This document shows, piece by piece, positions 1 to 6,207 of a stretch of DNA of 8,293 nt. How positions within the stretch are numbered: position 1 is the first letter of the stretch; the number at the start of each line of letters is the position of its first letter. Source of the stretch: Comamonadaceae bacterium (GTDB lineage: Bacteria > Pseudomonadota > Gammaproteobacteria > Burkholderiales > Burkholderiaceae_C); contig JAHEBY010000103.1 in NCBI GenBank assembly GCA_024642025.1, forward strand, positions 1 to 8,293, read 5' to 3'. The notes under the pieces are model-generated. The model was given only the letters and a program-made list of their open reading frames with translations, searched no databases and had not been told where the DNA came from. The translations under genes were made by a program, and so were the position numbers.

Positions 1-1489
1 TTTTGGGCACCATTGGCTGTCTGGGACCGAGCACATACACGATGGACGGGTACCTCAGTTTGAGTATGCCCTGTCCGGTGAAATTCTGGCCATTACACGT
101 GTGTATGCCAGTGCTCGCCCCTCGGCTTACCTGCTGGCAACGAAGGGTGCGCCTGAGGCGGTGGTCGACCTTTGCCATCTCGACGACGGTCGGCGCGAAG
201 CGATTCGCAGCCAGGTGGAGGCCATGGCCGGGCGGGGCTTTCGTGTACTGGGTGTCGCACGCGGCAGGTGGTCTGGCGCCGCTGCCGGCCCAGACGAGGA
301 TCCGCCATGGCCGCCGGGCCAGCATGATTTCGACTTTGAGTTTCTGGGCTTGGTGGCGCTGGCCGATCCCCCCCGGCCCGAAGTTCCTGCCGCGCTTTCA
401 GAGTGCAGGCGTGCCGGTATCCGCGTCATCATGATGACTGGCGATCACGCGGCCACGGCACGCGCCATTGCACGTCAGGTAGGGTTATCAGACCATGCCG
501 GGGTGATCACAGGGCCTGAAGTCGCAGAAATGAACGATGCCGCACTGCAAGAACGCCTGAAACACGTTGACCTGTGCGCCCGGCTACTGCCAGCGCAAAA
601 GCTTAGGCTTGTACAGGCATTGCAAGCCAGCGGTGAGGTAGTTGGCATGACAGGGGATGGAGTCAACGACGCGCCGGCATTGAAGGCCGCGGACGTCGGT
701 ATCGCAATGGGGCTCAGAGGCACCGATGTGGCGCGTGAGGCCGCAGCGTTGGTGCTGCTGGATGACAGCTTTTCCGGTATTCTTCATGCCATCAGGCAAG
801 GCAGGCGCATTGATGACAACATTCGAAAGGCTACCCGCTTCGTCTTTGCCGTGCATTTGCCCATCATTGCCTTGACGCTGGTCCCCGCTCTGCTTCAATG
901 GCCGGTGTTGCTGATGCCGGTCCATATTGCCCTGATGCAGTTGTTGATCGACCCGGCCTGTTCCATTATTTTTGAGGCCGATCAGGAAAGTCCCGGGCTG
1001 ATGGCTCGCGCCCCCCGCCCGGGAACCGACTCGCCATTTTCTGGCAGGATCGTCATTTCAGCCTTGCTACAGGGGCTGGGAGTTGCAGTTGTGCTTTTGC
1101 TGGGCCATGCCTGGATGGTGTCGCAGGCGTGGCCTGAGGTTCAGGGCCGCAGCGTCGTCATTGGTTCACTGGTACTGGACGTGCTATTGCTGATTGTCGC
1201 CAACCGGGATCGGGGGCGCCCCGCGGCTGGCCAAGTTAACAGGTCCAACCCTTGGGTTGCCCGCATGGGCGCCGCCATTGTGTTGATCTTGGTGTCTGTC
1301 GTTTCAGTTCCATGGCTGGCCAATGTGATGAGAATGACTTGGCCCGGCGTAAAGGGTTTGGTTGTTGTAATAGTTCTGTTGGCCGCTAGTTACGTTTGGC
1401 TGGAGTTGCTACGCAGGACTGGCAACCGTCGGACGAGCTTATTTCATTCAATTTCAAATGGTGGAATGGATAAAGTTGCGAAAAGGTGA
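1..1489 (+). CDS. P-type cation-transporting ATPase, C-terminal part (5' end outside window)
   Basis: The gene is open in frame from base 2 to the TGA at 1487-1489, giving about 495 residues; the GTG at 101 is internal. It encodes the end of the nucleotide-binding domain with the KGAPE motif (143-157), the P-domain with DPPRPEV, MMTGDH (around 437) and the hinge motif TGDGVNDAP (from 650), then about six hydrophobic membrane segments, as in P2-type ion pumps. The N-terminal membrane segments and the phosphorylated DKTG aspartate must lie upstream of the window. By family, it hydrolyses ATP to move a cation across the inner membrane. The usual NLVTD ion-site motif of calcium pumps in the sixth segment reads QLLID here (near 938-952), so calcium should not be assumed as substrate. 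The C-terminal tail after the last segment is about 25 residues, Arg/Lys-rich. Family is certain; ion specificity is unknown. Confidence 0.93.
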   Translation, partial: FGHHWLSGTEHIHDGRVPQFEYALSGEILAITRVYASARPSAYLLATKGAPEAVVDLCHLDDGRREAIRSQVEAMAGRGFRVLGVARGRWSGAAAGPDEDPPWPPGQHDFDFEFLGLVALADPPRPEVPAALSECRRAGIRVIMMTGDHAATARAIARQVGLSDHAGVITGPEVAEMNDAALQERLKHVDLCARLLPAQKLRLVQALQASGEVVGMTGDGVNDAPALKAADVGIAMGLRGTDVAREAAALVLLDDSFSGILHAIRQGRRIDDNIRKATRFVFAVHLPIIALTLVPALLQWPVLLMPVHIALMQLLIDPACSIIFEADQESPGLMARAPRPGTDSPFSGRIVISALLQGLGVAVVLLLGHAWMVSQAWPEVQGRSVVIGSLVLDVLLLIVANRDRGRPAAGQVNRSNPWVARMGAAIVLILVSVVSVPWLANVMRMTWPGVKGLVVVIVLLAASYVWLELLRRTGNRRTSLFHSISNGGMDKVAKR

Positions 1490-1500
1490 GTACTTTTAAA

Positions 1501-1518
1501 AATAACCCTAAATAACCC
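1501..1518 (+). repeat. Two 8-bp direct repeats, 10-bp period
   Basis: AATAACCC occurs at 1501-1508 and again at 1511-1518, one DNA turn apart, overlapping the -35 part of the candidate FliA promoter. It may be a small regulator site or a chance tandem duplication; nothing decides between these. Confidence 0.4.
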
Positions 1519-1535
1519 GCCAAATCTGCCGTTAA
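1508..1535 (+). promoter_or_regulatory. Candidate sigma-28 (FliA) promoter
   Basis: The sequence TAAA (1509-1512, preceded by C) is followed after exactly 15 bases by GCCGTTAA (1528-1535). The enterobacterial FliA consensus is TAAAGTTT-N11-GCCGATAA, equivalent to TAAA-N15-GCCGATAA. The -10 element matches at 7 of 8 positions and the spacing is exact; the second half of the -35 element (TAAC) does not match GTTT. Transcription would start near 1542, leaving a leader of about 46 bases before the ATG at 1589. No better sigma-70 promoter was seen in the 99-bp spacer. Confidence 0.6.
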
Positions 1536-1588
1536 GAACCATACGACTACTCAAAAAACCAGGTTAAAACACTTAAACGGGTACCACC

Positions 1589-2077
1589 ATGCAGGTTCAG
1601 GGCATTGATCGAATCATCAGTTTGCGCACAGGCAGTGCAGGCATGGTGCTGGACGATGGTCTGAAGGTCGGTGCCAGCGCCGCCATCCGACCTATCGCCC
1701 GACATGACACTCCGGGTGTGGTGGTGCAGATTGACGCCAACAGCTCAACTGAGCGCGGAGATCCGACCGCATCATTGTTTGACCGTTCCCCTGAGCAAAA
1801 GCGACGGGATGACAAGGCGGCTTCCGACAGGAAGGCCGCTGAACCCCCAGCTGAGCCCATTTCCAAAATGATGATGGAGTTTTTGCACAAAGTCTGGAAA
1901 GCCAGCGGCAATGCCGTTGATGCGGTGCTGCCGAGCGGTCCGGAAGTGACTTCCGGCGCGCCCTCGTCCAATGATCTCGACGATCTGCAAAAGTTGCAGG
2001 GTGCTTCCGGTGCGCCAGATCCAACCTACTCTCCCAAAGCGATGAAGAAGGCGGCTCAGGGGCACACGGTGCGGTAG
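1589..2077 (+). CDS. Unrecognised 162-residue protein, possible motility-regulon member
   Basis: I do not recognise this protein family. The ATG at 1589 is the first in-frame start and has only a weak Shine-Dalgarno match (ACGGGT region about 8 bases upstream); the stop is at 2075-2077. The product is soluble-looking: no signal peptide, no membrane segment, no cysteine. Residues 1-50 are mixed and may be folded, with a short strand-like stretch PGVVVQI near 43-49. Residues 50-90 are charged and rich in Ser/Asp/Arg/Lys. Residues 91-112 (ISKMMMEFLHKVWKASGNAV) could form an amphipathic helix. The C-terminal 50 residues are rich in Pro/Ser/Gly/Asp and probably disordered. A near-consensus FliA promoter lies 54 bases upstream, so expression with late flagellar or chemotaxis genes is a reasonable inference, but nothing in the protein itself shows such a role. 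It converges on the ABC transporter gene with a 12-bp gap. Confidence 0.7.
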   Translation: MQVQGIDRIISLRTGSAGMVLDDGLKVGASAAIRPIARHDTPGVVVQIDANSSTERGDPTASLFDRSPEQKRRDDKAASDRKAAEPPAEPISKMMMEFLHKVWKASGNAVDAVLPSGPEVTSGAPSSNDLDDLQKLQGASGAPDPTYSPKAMKKAAQGHTVR

Positions 2078-2089
2078 GCCGGCAGCGAT

Positions 2090-3862
2090 CTACTGGCTAG
2101 TTTGCCTCAGCTGGTATGGCTCGTGAACTGCAGTTCCCTGTTTCTCCAGTTGCCAGCGGGTTTTATGAAATTGGGCCACTGCAGGTCTATGCGCTATTGA
2201 AATAATAGCTCCTTTTGTAGATTCGACAAGGGCTAAAAGCCTTTTGTAGAGTGTTTTCTCGGCTGTCTCGTCCAGTGCGCTGGTTGCTTCGTCGGCAAAC
2301 ACCCATTTCGGCTTTTTCAAAAATACACGGGCAAGCGCCAGGCGTTGCTGTTCGCCGCCCGAAAGCTTTTGACCCCAGGCGTCGGATCGGTCGAGCTGGT
2401 CGACCAGCGCCGGCAACAGCGCGTCGTCCAGCGCCTGTTGCAACGCCTCATCGGTATAGGAAGAGGGCGAGTCCGGGTACGCCAGTGCCTCCCGAAGTGG
2501 TCCGTTCGGGAAATAGGGCCGCTGGGGAATGAACATGGCGTCAGTCGGGCGCTCCAGATGGCCACTTGCAAAGGGCCAAATGCCGGCAAATACCCGAAAA
2601 AGTGTGGACTTGCCGCTGCCTGAGGGGCCCTGTAGCAAAACACTTTCGCTCACCTTGGCAGACAGCGCCGCATGGTCCAGCAGGGTGCCTCCAGTGGGGA
2701 GAAAGACGGTCAGGTCTTTAGTGTCAAGCGCTACTGAATCAGTAGCTATAAGATCATTATTCTTGAGGGCTGAGGATGAAATTGCCTCTTCAAAACTGGT
2801 CAATCGATCCGTCGTGGCGCGCCAGCTGGCCAAACTGCTGTAGCTGTCCACGAACCAGCTCAAGGCGCCTTGCACCTGACCGAAAGCACTGGAAATCTGC
2901 ATCAGCTCGCCCAGCTGAATGGCACCGCTGAAAAATCGCGGTGCCGCCACGAGAAACGGGAACACCACTGCGGCCTGGCCAAAGAAATTGGTAAACCAGA
3001 TCAGGTTTTTTTGTGCCTTGATCAGCTTGAGGTAGTTGCCGAGCAGGCTGGTGAACCGAGAGTTCAGCTGCGTTCGCTCAACGGCCTCACCTTTGTCCAG
3101 CGCGATCGACTCGCTGTATTCACGCACGCGGACCATATGGTGGCGAAAATCGGCTTCGTAGCGTTGCTGCTCAAAGTTGAGCTTGATCTGGGGGCGCCCG
3201 ATGTAGTGGGTTAGCACGCTGCCCACGGTGCAATACAAAAGCGCCATCCAGACCATAAACCCCGGAATGTTGTACTCGCTGCCAAACATGGAGAAGGCAA
3301 ATCCGCCTGACAGGCCCCACAAAATGCCGACAAAACTGAGCAGTGTCACCACGGAGTTCAAGAGCCCCATCGTGAGGCTGATGGTGTAGCTGGTAAACAG
3401 GTTCAGGTCTTCCTGAATGCGCTGATCCGGGTTGTCAGGGTTGGAGGCCAGCGCGTTTTGCGGCCCGGTAAATCGCGATAGCTCCAATTTGTAGAACGCA
3501 TGATCCTTGAGCCAGCGGGTAAGGTAATGGCTAGTCATCCACTGTCGCCAGCGCATTTCCAGCAGTTGCGTGAGGTAAAACCGGTAAACTGCGATGACGA
3601 TGTAGGCGAATGCCAGATAAGTGAACCGCCCGAGCTGGTGCCAGAAGACATCCGCCTGCTTGTTTTGCAGGGAGTCGTAGAACAGCCGGTTCCAGTCATT
3701 GAACAACACAGCCATGTAGACCAGCGCCAGATTCAGCGCGATGATTGCGGCCAGCATGCCCCGGGCCTTCCAGCGGTCATCTGACCGGAAATACGGTGCG
3801 GCCAAAGCCCAGGCTTTGCCTAAGAATTGCCGGAATGCAGTCAGTTTGCCAATTGTTGCCAT
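2090..3862 (-). CDS. ABC half-transporter, YddA / SbmA-BacA type (fused permease and ATPase)
   Basis: The 590-residue product has an N-terminal membrane domain with about five to six hydrophobic segments (around 35-55, 80-98, 162-188, 202-220, 290-312) and a C-terminal nucleotide-binding domain. The membrane domain carries the NPDQRIQED motif (144-152) typical of the SbmA/BacA and peroxisomal ABCD-like group. The ATPase domain has Walker A GPSGSGKST (412-420), a Q-loop glutamine at 447, signature LSGGEQQ (500-506), Walker B VFADE with catalytic Glu525, D-loop SALD (528-531) and switch His558. All catalytic residues are present. One membrane plus one ATPase domain implies a homodimer in the inner membrane. 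Relatives (COG4178) are annotated for peptide, bleomycin or cobalamin-like substrates; the substrate here cannot be read from sequence. The ATG at 3862 is chosen because it follows AGGCAG at a suitable distance and gives a typical family N-terminus. Two copies of a small palindromic repeat lie inside the gene. Confidence 0.93.
   Translation of the reverse strand: MATIGKLTAFRQFLGKAWALAAPYFRSDDRWKARGMLAAIIALNLALVYMAVLFNDWNRLFYDSLQNKQADVFWHQLGRFTYLAFAYIVIAVYRFYLTQLLEMRWRQWMTSHYLTRWLKDHAFYKLELSRFTGPQNALASNPDNPDQRIQEDLNLFTSYTISLTMGLLNSVVTLLSFVGILWGLSGGFAFSMFGSEYNIPGFMVWMALLYCTVGSVLTHYIGRPQIKLNFEQQRYEADFRHHMVRVREYSESIALDKGEAVERTQLNSRFTSLLGNYLKLIKAQKNLIWFTNFFGQAAVVFPFLVAAPRFFSGAIQLGELMQISSAFGQVQGALSWFVDSYSSLASWRATTDRLTSFEEAISSSALKNNDLIATDSVALDTKDLTVFLPTGGTLLDHAALSAKVSESVLLQGPSGSGKSTLFRVFAGIWPFASGHLERPTDAMFIPQRPYFPNGPLREALAYPDSPSSYTDEALQQALDDALLPALVDQLDRSDAWGQKLSGGEQQRLALARVFLKKPKWVFADEATSALDETAEKTLYKRLLALVESTKGAIISIAHRPAVAQFHKTRWQLEKQGTAVHEPYQLRQTSQ
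2193..2209 (+). repeat. 17-bp palindrome, copy A (6-5-6)
   Basis: GCTATT-GAAAT-AATAGC has perfect 6-bp arms around a 5-base centre and is preceded by GC, making GCGC. It lies inside the ABC transporter gene, where the complement encodes A-I-I-S-I-A (residues 552-557), directly before switch His558. It is identical to copy C (5462-5478) at 15 of 17 positions and to copy B (2730-2746) at 13 of 17. Confidence 0.7.
2730..2746 (+). repeat. 17-bp palindrome, copy B (6-5-6)
   Basis: GCTACT-GAATC-AGTAGC has perfect arms and the same 6-5-6 geometry as copy A; like copy A it is preceded by GC, giving GCGC at 2728. In the arms, two differences from copy A are a compensating pair (T:A in copy A, C:G here), so the pairing is kept. 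It encodes A-T-D-S-V-A (residues 373-378) in the linker between the membrane and ATPase domains of the ABC transporter, in the same codon phase as copies A and C. Confidence 0.65.
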
Positions 3863-3864
3863 TG

Positions 3865-3894
3865 CATGCTGCCTTTTTGATTGAAGGCAGCATG
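3865..3894. repeat. Perfect 11-bp inverted repeat at the ABC transporter start
   Basis: CATGCTGCCTT (3865-3875) and AAGGCAGCATG (3884-3894) are exact reverse complements around an 8-base centre. The repeat ends two bases before the transporter start codon. It covers the presumed -10 element, the likely transcription start and the AGG that would serve as ribosome binding site. It could be an operator for a dimeric repressor, or, if transcription starts further upstream, an mRNA hairpin that hides the ribosome binding site. There is no T-run after either arm, so it is not a typical intrinsic terminator. Confidence 0.75.
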
Positions 3895-3908
3895 GTAGCT
3901 TGAGTCAA
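3880..3908 (-). promoter_or_regulatory. Candidate sigma-70 promoter of the ABC transporter gene
   Basis: On the - strand, TTGACT (3908-3903; 5 of 6 to TTGACA) is followed after 17 bases by TTCAAT (3885-3880; 4 of 6 to TATAAT). Transcription would begin near 3873-3874, leaving a leader of only about 12 bases that still holds AGG nine bases before the ATG. The -10 element lies inside the 11-bp inverted repeat. Confidence 0.4.
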
Positions 3909-3983
3909 GCCACTCGGTGGCCAGCTGTCTCGACCCGTTAAGGCCGGCTTAAGGGCGAAGTGGCGATGTTGCGCGAACAGGCG

Positions 3984-4883
3984 CTAGTCGACGTTACGCG
4001 TACCTGCCGCCACGTGGCCTGATGGCACATGGGCGGCGGCCGAATTGACGTGGCCGGTCTGGTCATCAAAAAAGAAATCGGGCTCAAATTCACGCAGAAA
4101 CTCGCCCTTGGCGAGGCCACCCAGAAACATCGCTTCGTCGACTTCGATGTTCCAGTCCATCAGCGTGCGAATGGCGCGTTCATGGGCGGGAGCGCTGCGG
4201 GCTGTCACCAGTGCTGTGCGAATTCGCATGTTTGGCAGCTGGGCCTGTTGCATGCGGTGCAGGGCGACCAACAGCGGCTTGAACGGCCCGTCGGGCAAGG
4301 GCAGGGCAACCTTGTCCATCTCGTGCTGCTTGAAGGCTTGCAAGCCATGAGTTTGATAGACGAGCTCGGCCTCGTCGCTGAACAGTACGGCGTCGCCATC
4401 AAATGCAATGCGCACTTCGGATGGGTGGCTTTCACTGGCATGCGCCGAATGCGGATACACCTGTGCAGCAGGCACATTGGCCGCCAGCGCCGCCCGTACG
4501 TCGCTTAAATGGGTTGAAAGGAACAGGTTGGCGTGCAGGGGCTTGAGGTAGCGCCACGGCGGTTCGCCCCGCGTGAAGCTGCCGCGCTCGATAGGCAGAC
4601 CGTAGTGCGCGGCGGAGCGAAAGACGCGCATGCCGCTGACCGGATCGTTGCGCGACAGAATCACCACCTCCACCCGTTGCGAGGGAGTCTCGTTGAAGGC
4701 CAGCAACTTCTTGACCAGCGAAAAAGCCACGCCCTGCTTGGCCGGAATGTCCAGCCGTTCACGTTGCAGTTGCATGTAGGCATGATCATCGCCTTGCTCA
4801 AAAACCTGGTTTTCTTCTTCGAAGTCGAAGAGCGCGCGTGATGAAATTGCCACCACCAGCTTGCCATCCAGTGACACGCTCAT
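3984..4883 (-). CDS. 5'-nucleotidase, cN-I-like (PF06189 type)
   Basis: The 299-residue product resembles the cytosolic 5'-nucleotidase family related to cN-I, which removes phosphate from nucleoside monophosphates such as AMP in nucleotide turnover. Visible landmarks are the N-terminal LVVAISSRALFDFEEEN stretch (9-25), VVILSRND (73-80), the HAD-like catalytic segment FDGDAVLF (161-168, Asp162 and Asp164), FLGGLAKGEFL (253-263), and FFFDDQ (270-275), which would carry the metal-binding acidic residues. No signal peptide or membrane segment is present, so it should be cytoplasmic. I chose the ATG at 4883 because GGTGAG lies six bases before it and the family's conserved region starts at once; a TTG at 4934 would add 17 residues without family character. 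The gene follows gspF by 67 bases on the same strand and may be co-transcribed with it. Its substrate preference is not readable. Confidence 0.88.
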   Translation of the reverse strand: MSVSLDGKLVVAISSRALFDFEEENQVFEQGDDHAYMQLQRERLDIPAKQGVAFSLVKKLLAFNETPSQRVEVVILSRNDPVSGMRVFRSAAHYGLPIERGSFTRGEPPWRYLKPLHANLFLSTHLSDVRAALAANVPAAQVYPHSAHASESHPSEVRIAFDGDAVLFSDEAELVYQTHGLQAFKQHEMDKVALPLPDGPFKPLLVALHRMQQAQLPNMRIRTALVTARSAPAHERAIRTLMDWNIEVDEAMFLGGLAKGEFLREFEPDFFFDDQTGHVNSAAAHVPSGHVAAGTRNVD

Positions 4884-4889
4884 GGCCGG

Positions 4890-4895
4890 CTCACC
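4890..4895 (-). promoter_or_regulatory. Ribosome binding site deciding the 5'-nucleotidase start
   Basis: GGTGAG on the - strand is six bases upstream of the ATG at 4883. It supports this start over the in-frame TTG at 4934, which has no comparable site. Confidence 0.6.
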
Positions 4896-4950
4896 ATCGG
4901 TGCGGTCAGGTGCAGCCAGGACCAACCCTTGCAACAGGTCGAGAGGTGCA

Positions 4951-6186
4951 CTATTTCACCAGCTGATTGAGTTGAATGATGGGCAGCAGCACGGCCAGCA
5001 CAATCAGCATGACCACTAGTCCCATCACCACAATCAGCAGCGGCTCCAGAATCGTGGCCAATTGAATGGCGCGGCGCTGCACGTCGCCGCTGAGTTGCTG
5101 CGCCGCCCGTTGCAGCATGGCTGGCAGGGTGCCGGTTTTTTCTCCCTGGCGGGCAAACATGCTCACCAGTGCCGGAAAACGCTTCTTCTGCGAGAGGGCT
5201 GAGGCGAGTGGCGCGCCCTCACGGACCAGCACGAGCGCGTCCATCGCGTCAGCCTTCATTGCACCATTGGACAATGTGAAGGCTGCCGCCTGCAAGGCTT
5301 TGAGGATGGGCACACCGGCTGCTGCCAACATCGCCAGCGTGCTGGAAAAGCGGGCCGCGTTGTATCCACGGGCCAGACGACCCAAAACAGGTACGGTAAG
5401 CCATGCCGCATCAAACCTATCACGAAAAGCAGCATTAGCCCACGCCAAACGTGCGCTAATAGCTACTAAAATAATAGCAATCAACATCAGCCAACCATAG
5501 TTTTTAACAAAACTGCCAATCGCCAGCATGATGACCGTCAGTATTGGCAATGCGCGCTTCGAGCCAGCAAACACGTTGGCAACCTGCGGTACCACATAGC
5601 CCACGAGAAACATGACAATGACAATCGCCACCAGCGTCACGATGGCCGGGTACAGTGCGGCGCCCATGAGTTTGGCCTTGAGGTTTTGCTGCTCCTCAAG
5701 ATCGTCAGCGAGGCGCTCCAGAACCAGACCCAAATTGCCGCTTTGCTCGCCCGCACCGATGACGGCCGTATAAATGGAGGAAAAATCCCGCGGATGTTGC
5801 GAGAGTGCTTTGGCGAACGTGGAACCACCATTCACCTCGGCGCGAAGCGCTGCGACCAGGTTACGCTGTTTTTCTTCTTCTGCTTCTTCAGAGAGGGCGG
5901 ACAAGGCCCGTTCAAGCGGCAGTCCAGCCGTGACCAGTCCGGCCAGCTGGCGCGTCCAGATGGTCAGGCTCGTGGTGTTGAAAACAGAACGTGAACCCAA
6001 GCGCCCACGCCAACCACCCTCGCTACCCGATTCCGTCACACCACCGGCGCCAACCGGCTCTACAGTGAGCGGCACCAGCGACTGCGCGCGCAGCTGATTA
6101 CGGGCCGATTTTGAAGTGTCCGCCTCAATCACACCCTTTCGGGTCTGACCTTGCGAATTGATGGCTTCAAATGCGTAGGCGGGCAT
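4951..6186 (-). CDS. gspF: Type II secretion inner-membrane platform protein GspF
   Basis: The 411-residue product has the usual length for GspF. It starts with the typical MPAYAFEAINSQGQTRKGVIEAD cytoplasmic N-terminus in family style and contains two copies of the T2SSF domain. The first (about 75-200) has LAGLVTAGLPLERAL and GAGEQSGNLGLVLERLADDLE; the second (about 278-405) has LAMLAAAGVPILKAL and ARQGEKTGTLPAMLQRAAQQL. Membrane segments are visible at about 180-204, 228-250 and 380-402. GspF is the integral membrane hub that contacts GspE and GspL and couples ATP hydrolysis to pseudopilus growth. It starts 21 bases after the gspE stop, so the two are almost certainly one operon. The Shine-Dalgarno is poor (GAGCGAG directly against the ATG), which suggests translation helped by ribosomes leaving gspE. 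One copy of the small palindrome lies in the second membrane segment. No gspG follows. Confidence 0.97.
   Translation of the reverse strand: MPAYAFEAINSQGQTRKGVIEADTSKSARNQLRAQSLVPLTVEPVGAGGVTESGSEGGWRGRLGSRSVFNTTSLTIWTRQLAGLVTAGLPLERALSALSEEAEEEKQRNLVAALRAEVNGGSTFAKALSQHPRDFSSIYTAVIGAGEQSGNLGLVLERLADDLEEQQNLKAKLMGAALYPAIVTLVAIVIVMFLVGYVVPQVANVFAGSKRALPILTVIMLAIGSFVKNYGWLMLIAIILVAISARLAWANAAFRDRFDAAWLTVPVLGRLARGYNAARFSSTLAMLAAAGVPILKALQAAAFTLSNGAMKADAMDALVLVREGAPLASALSQKKRFPALVSMFARQGEKTGTLPAMLQRAAQQLSGDVQRRAIQLATILEPLLIVVMGLVVMLIVLAVLLPIIQLNQLVK
5462..5478 (+). repeat. 17-bp palindrome, copy C (6-5-6)
   Basis: GCTACT-AAAAT-AATAGC has the same 6-5-6 layout as the two copies in the ABC transporter gene, with one arm mismatch that becomes a G:U pair in the gspF mRNA. 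GCGCTAAT lies just before it (5454-5461). It encodes A-I-I-L-V-A (residues 237-242) in the second membrane segment of GspF and sits in a locally AT-rich stretch (about 5400-5520). Confidence 0.65.
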
Positions 6187-6207
6187 CTCGCTCGGACTAA
6201 GTCAGCC

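Noticed and set aside
101..1489. GTG at 101 as the true start of the P-type ATPase
   Set aside because: The frame is open to base 2, and the codons before 101 read as sensible ATPase N-domain sequence (HHWLSGTEHIHDG...), so the gene is cut by the window edge.
1481..1498. AAAAG...CTTTT around the ATPase stop as an intrinsic terminator
   Set aside because: The stem is five A/T-dominated pairs with no GC core; too weak to call.
3938..3952. TTAAG-GCCGG-CTTAA as a terminator after the 5'-nucleotidase gene
   Set aside because: The arms are only five A/T-rich pairs and no T-run follows on the - strand.
4029..4508. Long + strand open frame opposite the 5'-nucleotidase
   Set aside because: It is a shadow of a GC-rich gene; the - strand frame has clear family motifs, while this one has none and no ribosome binding site.
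5066..5500. + strand open frame opposite gspF
   Set aside because: The low-complexity Ala/Ser/Arg composition is typical of an antisense shadow frame, and gspF is unambiguous.
5870..5894. Pyrimidine-rich run TTTTTCTTCTTCTGCTTCTTC as a regulatory or repeat element
   Set aside because: It is explained by a Glu/Lys-rich helix (EEAEEEKQ) encoded on the - strand of gspF.
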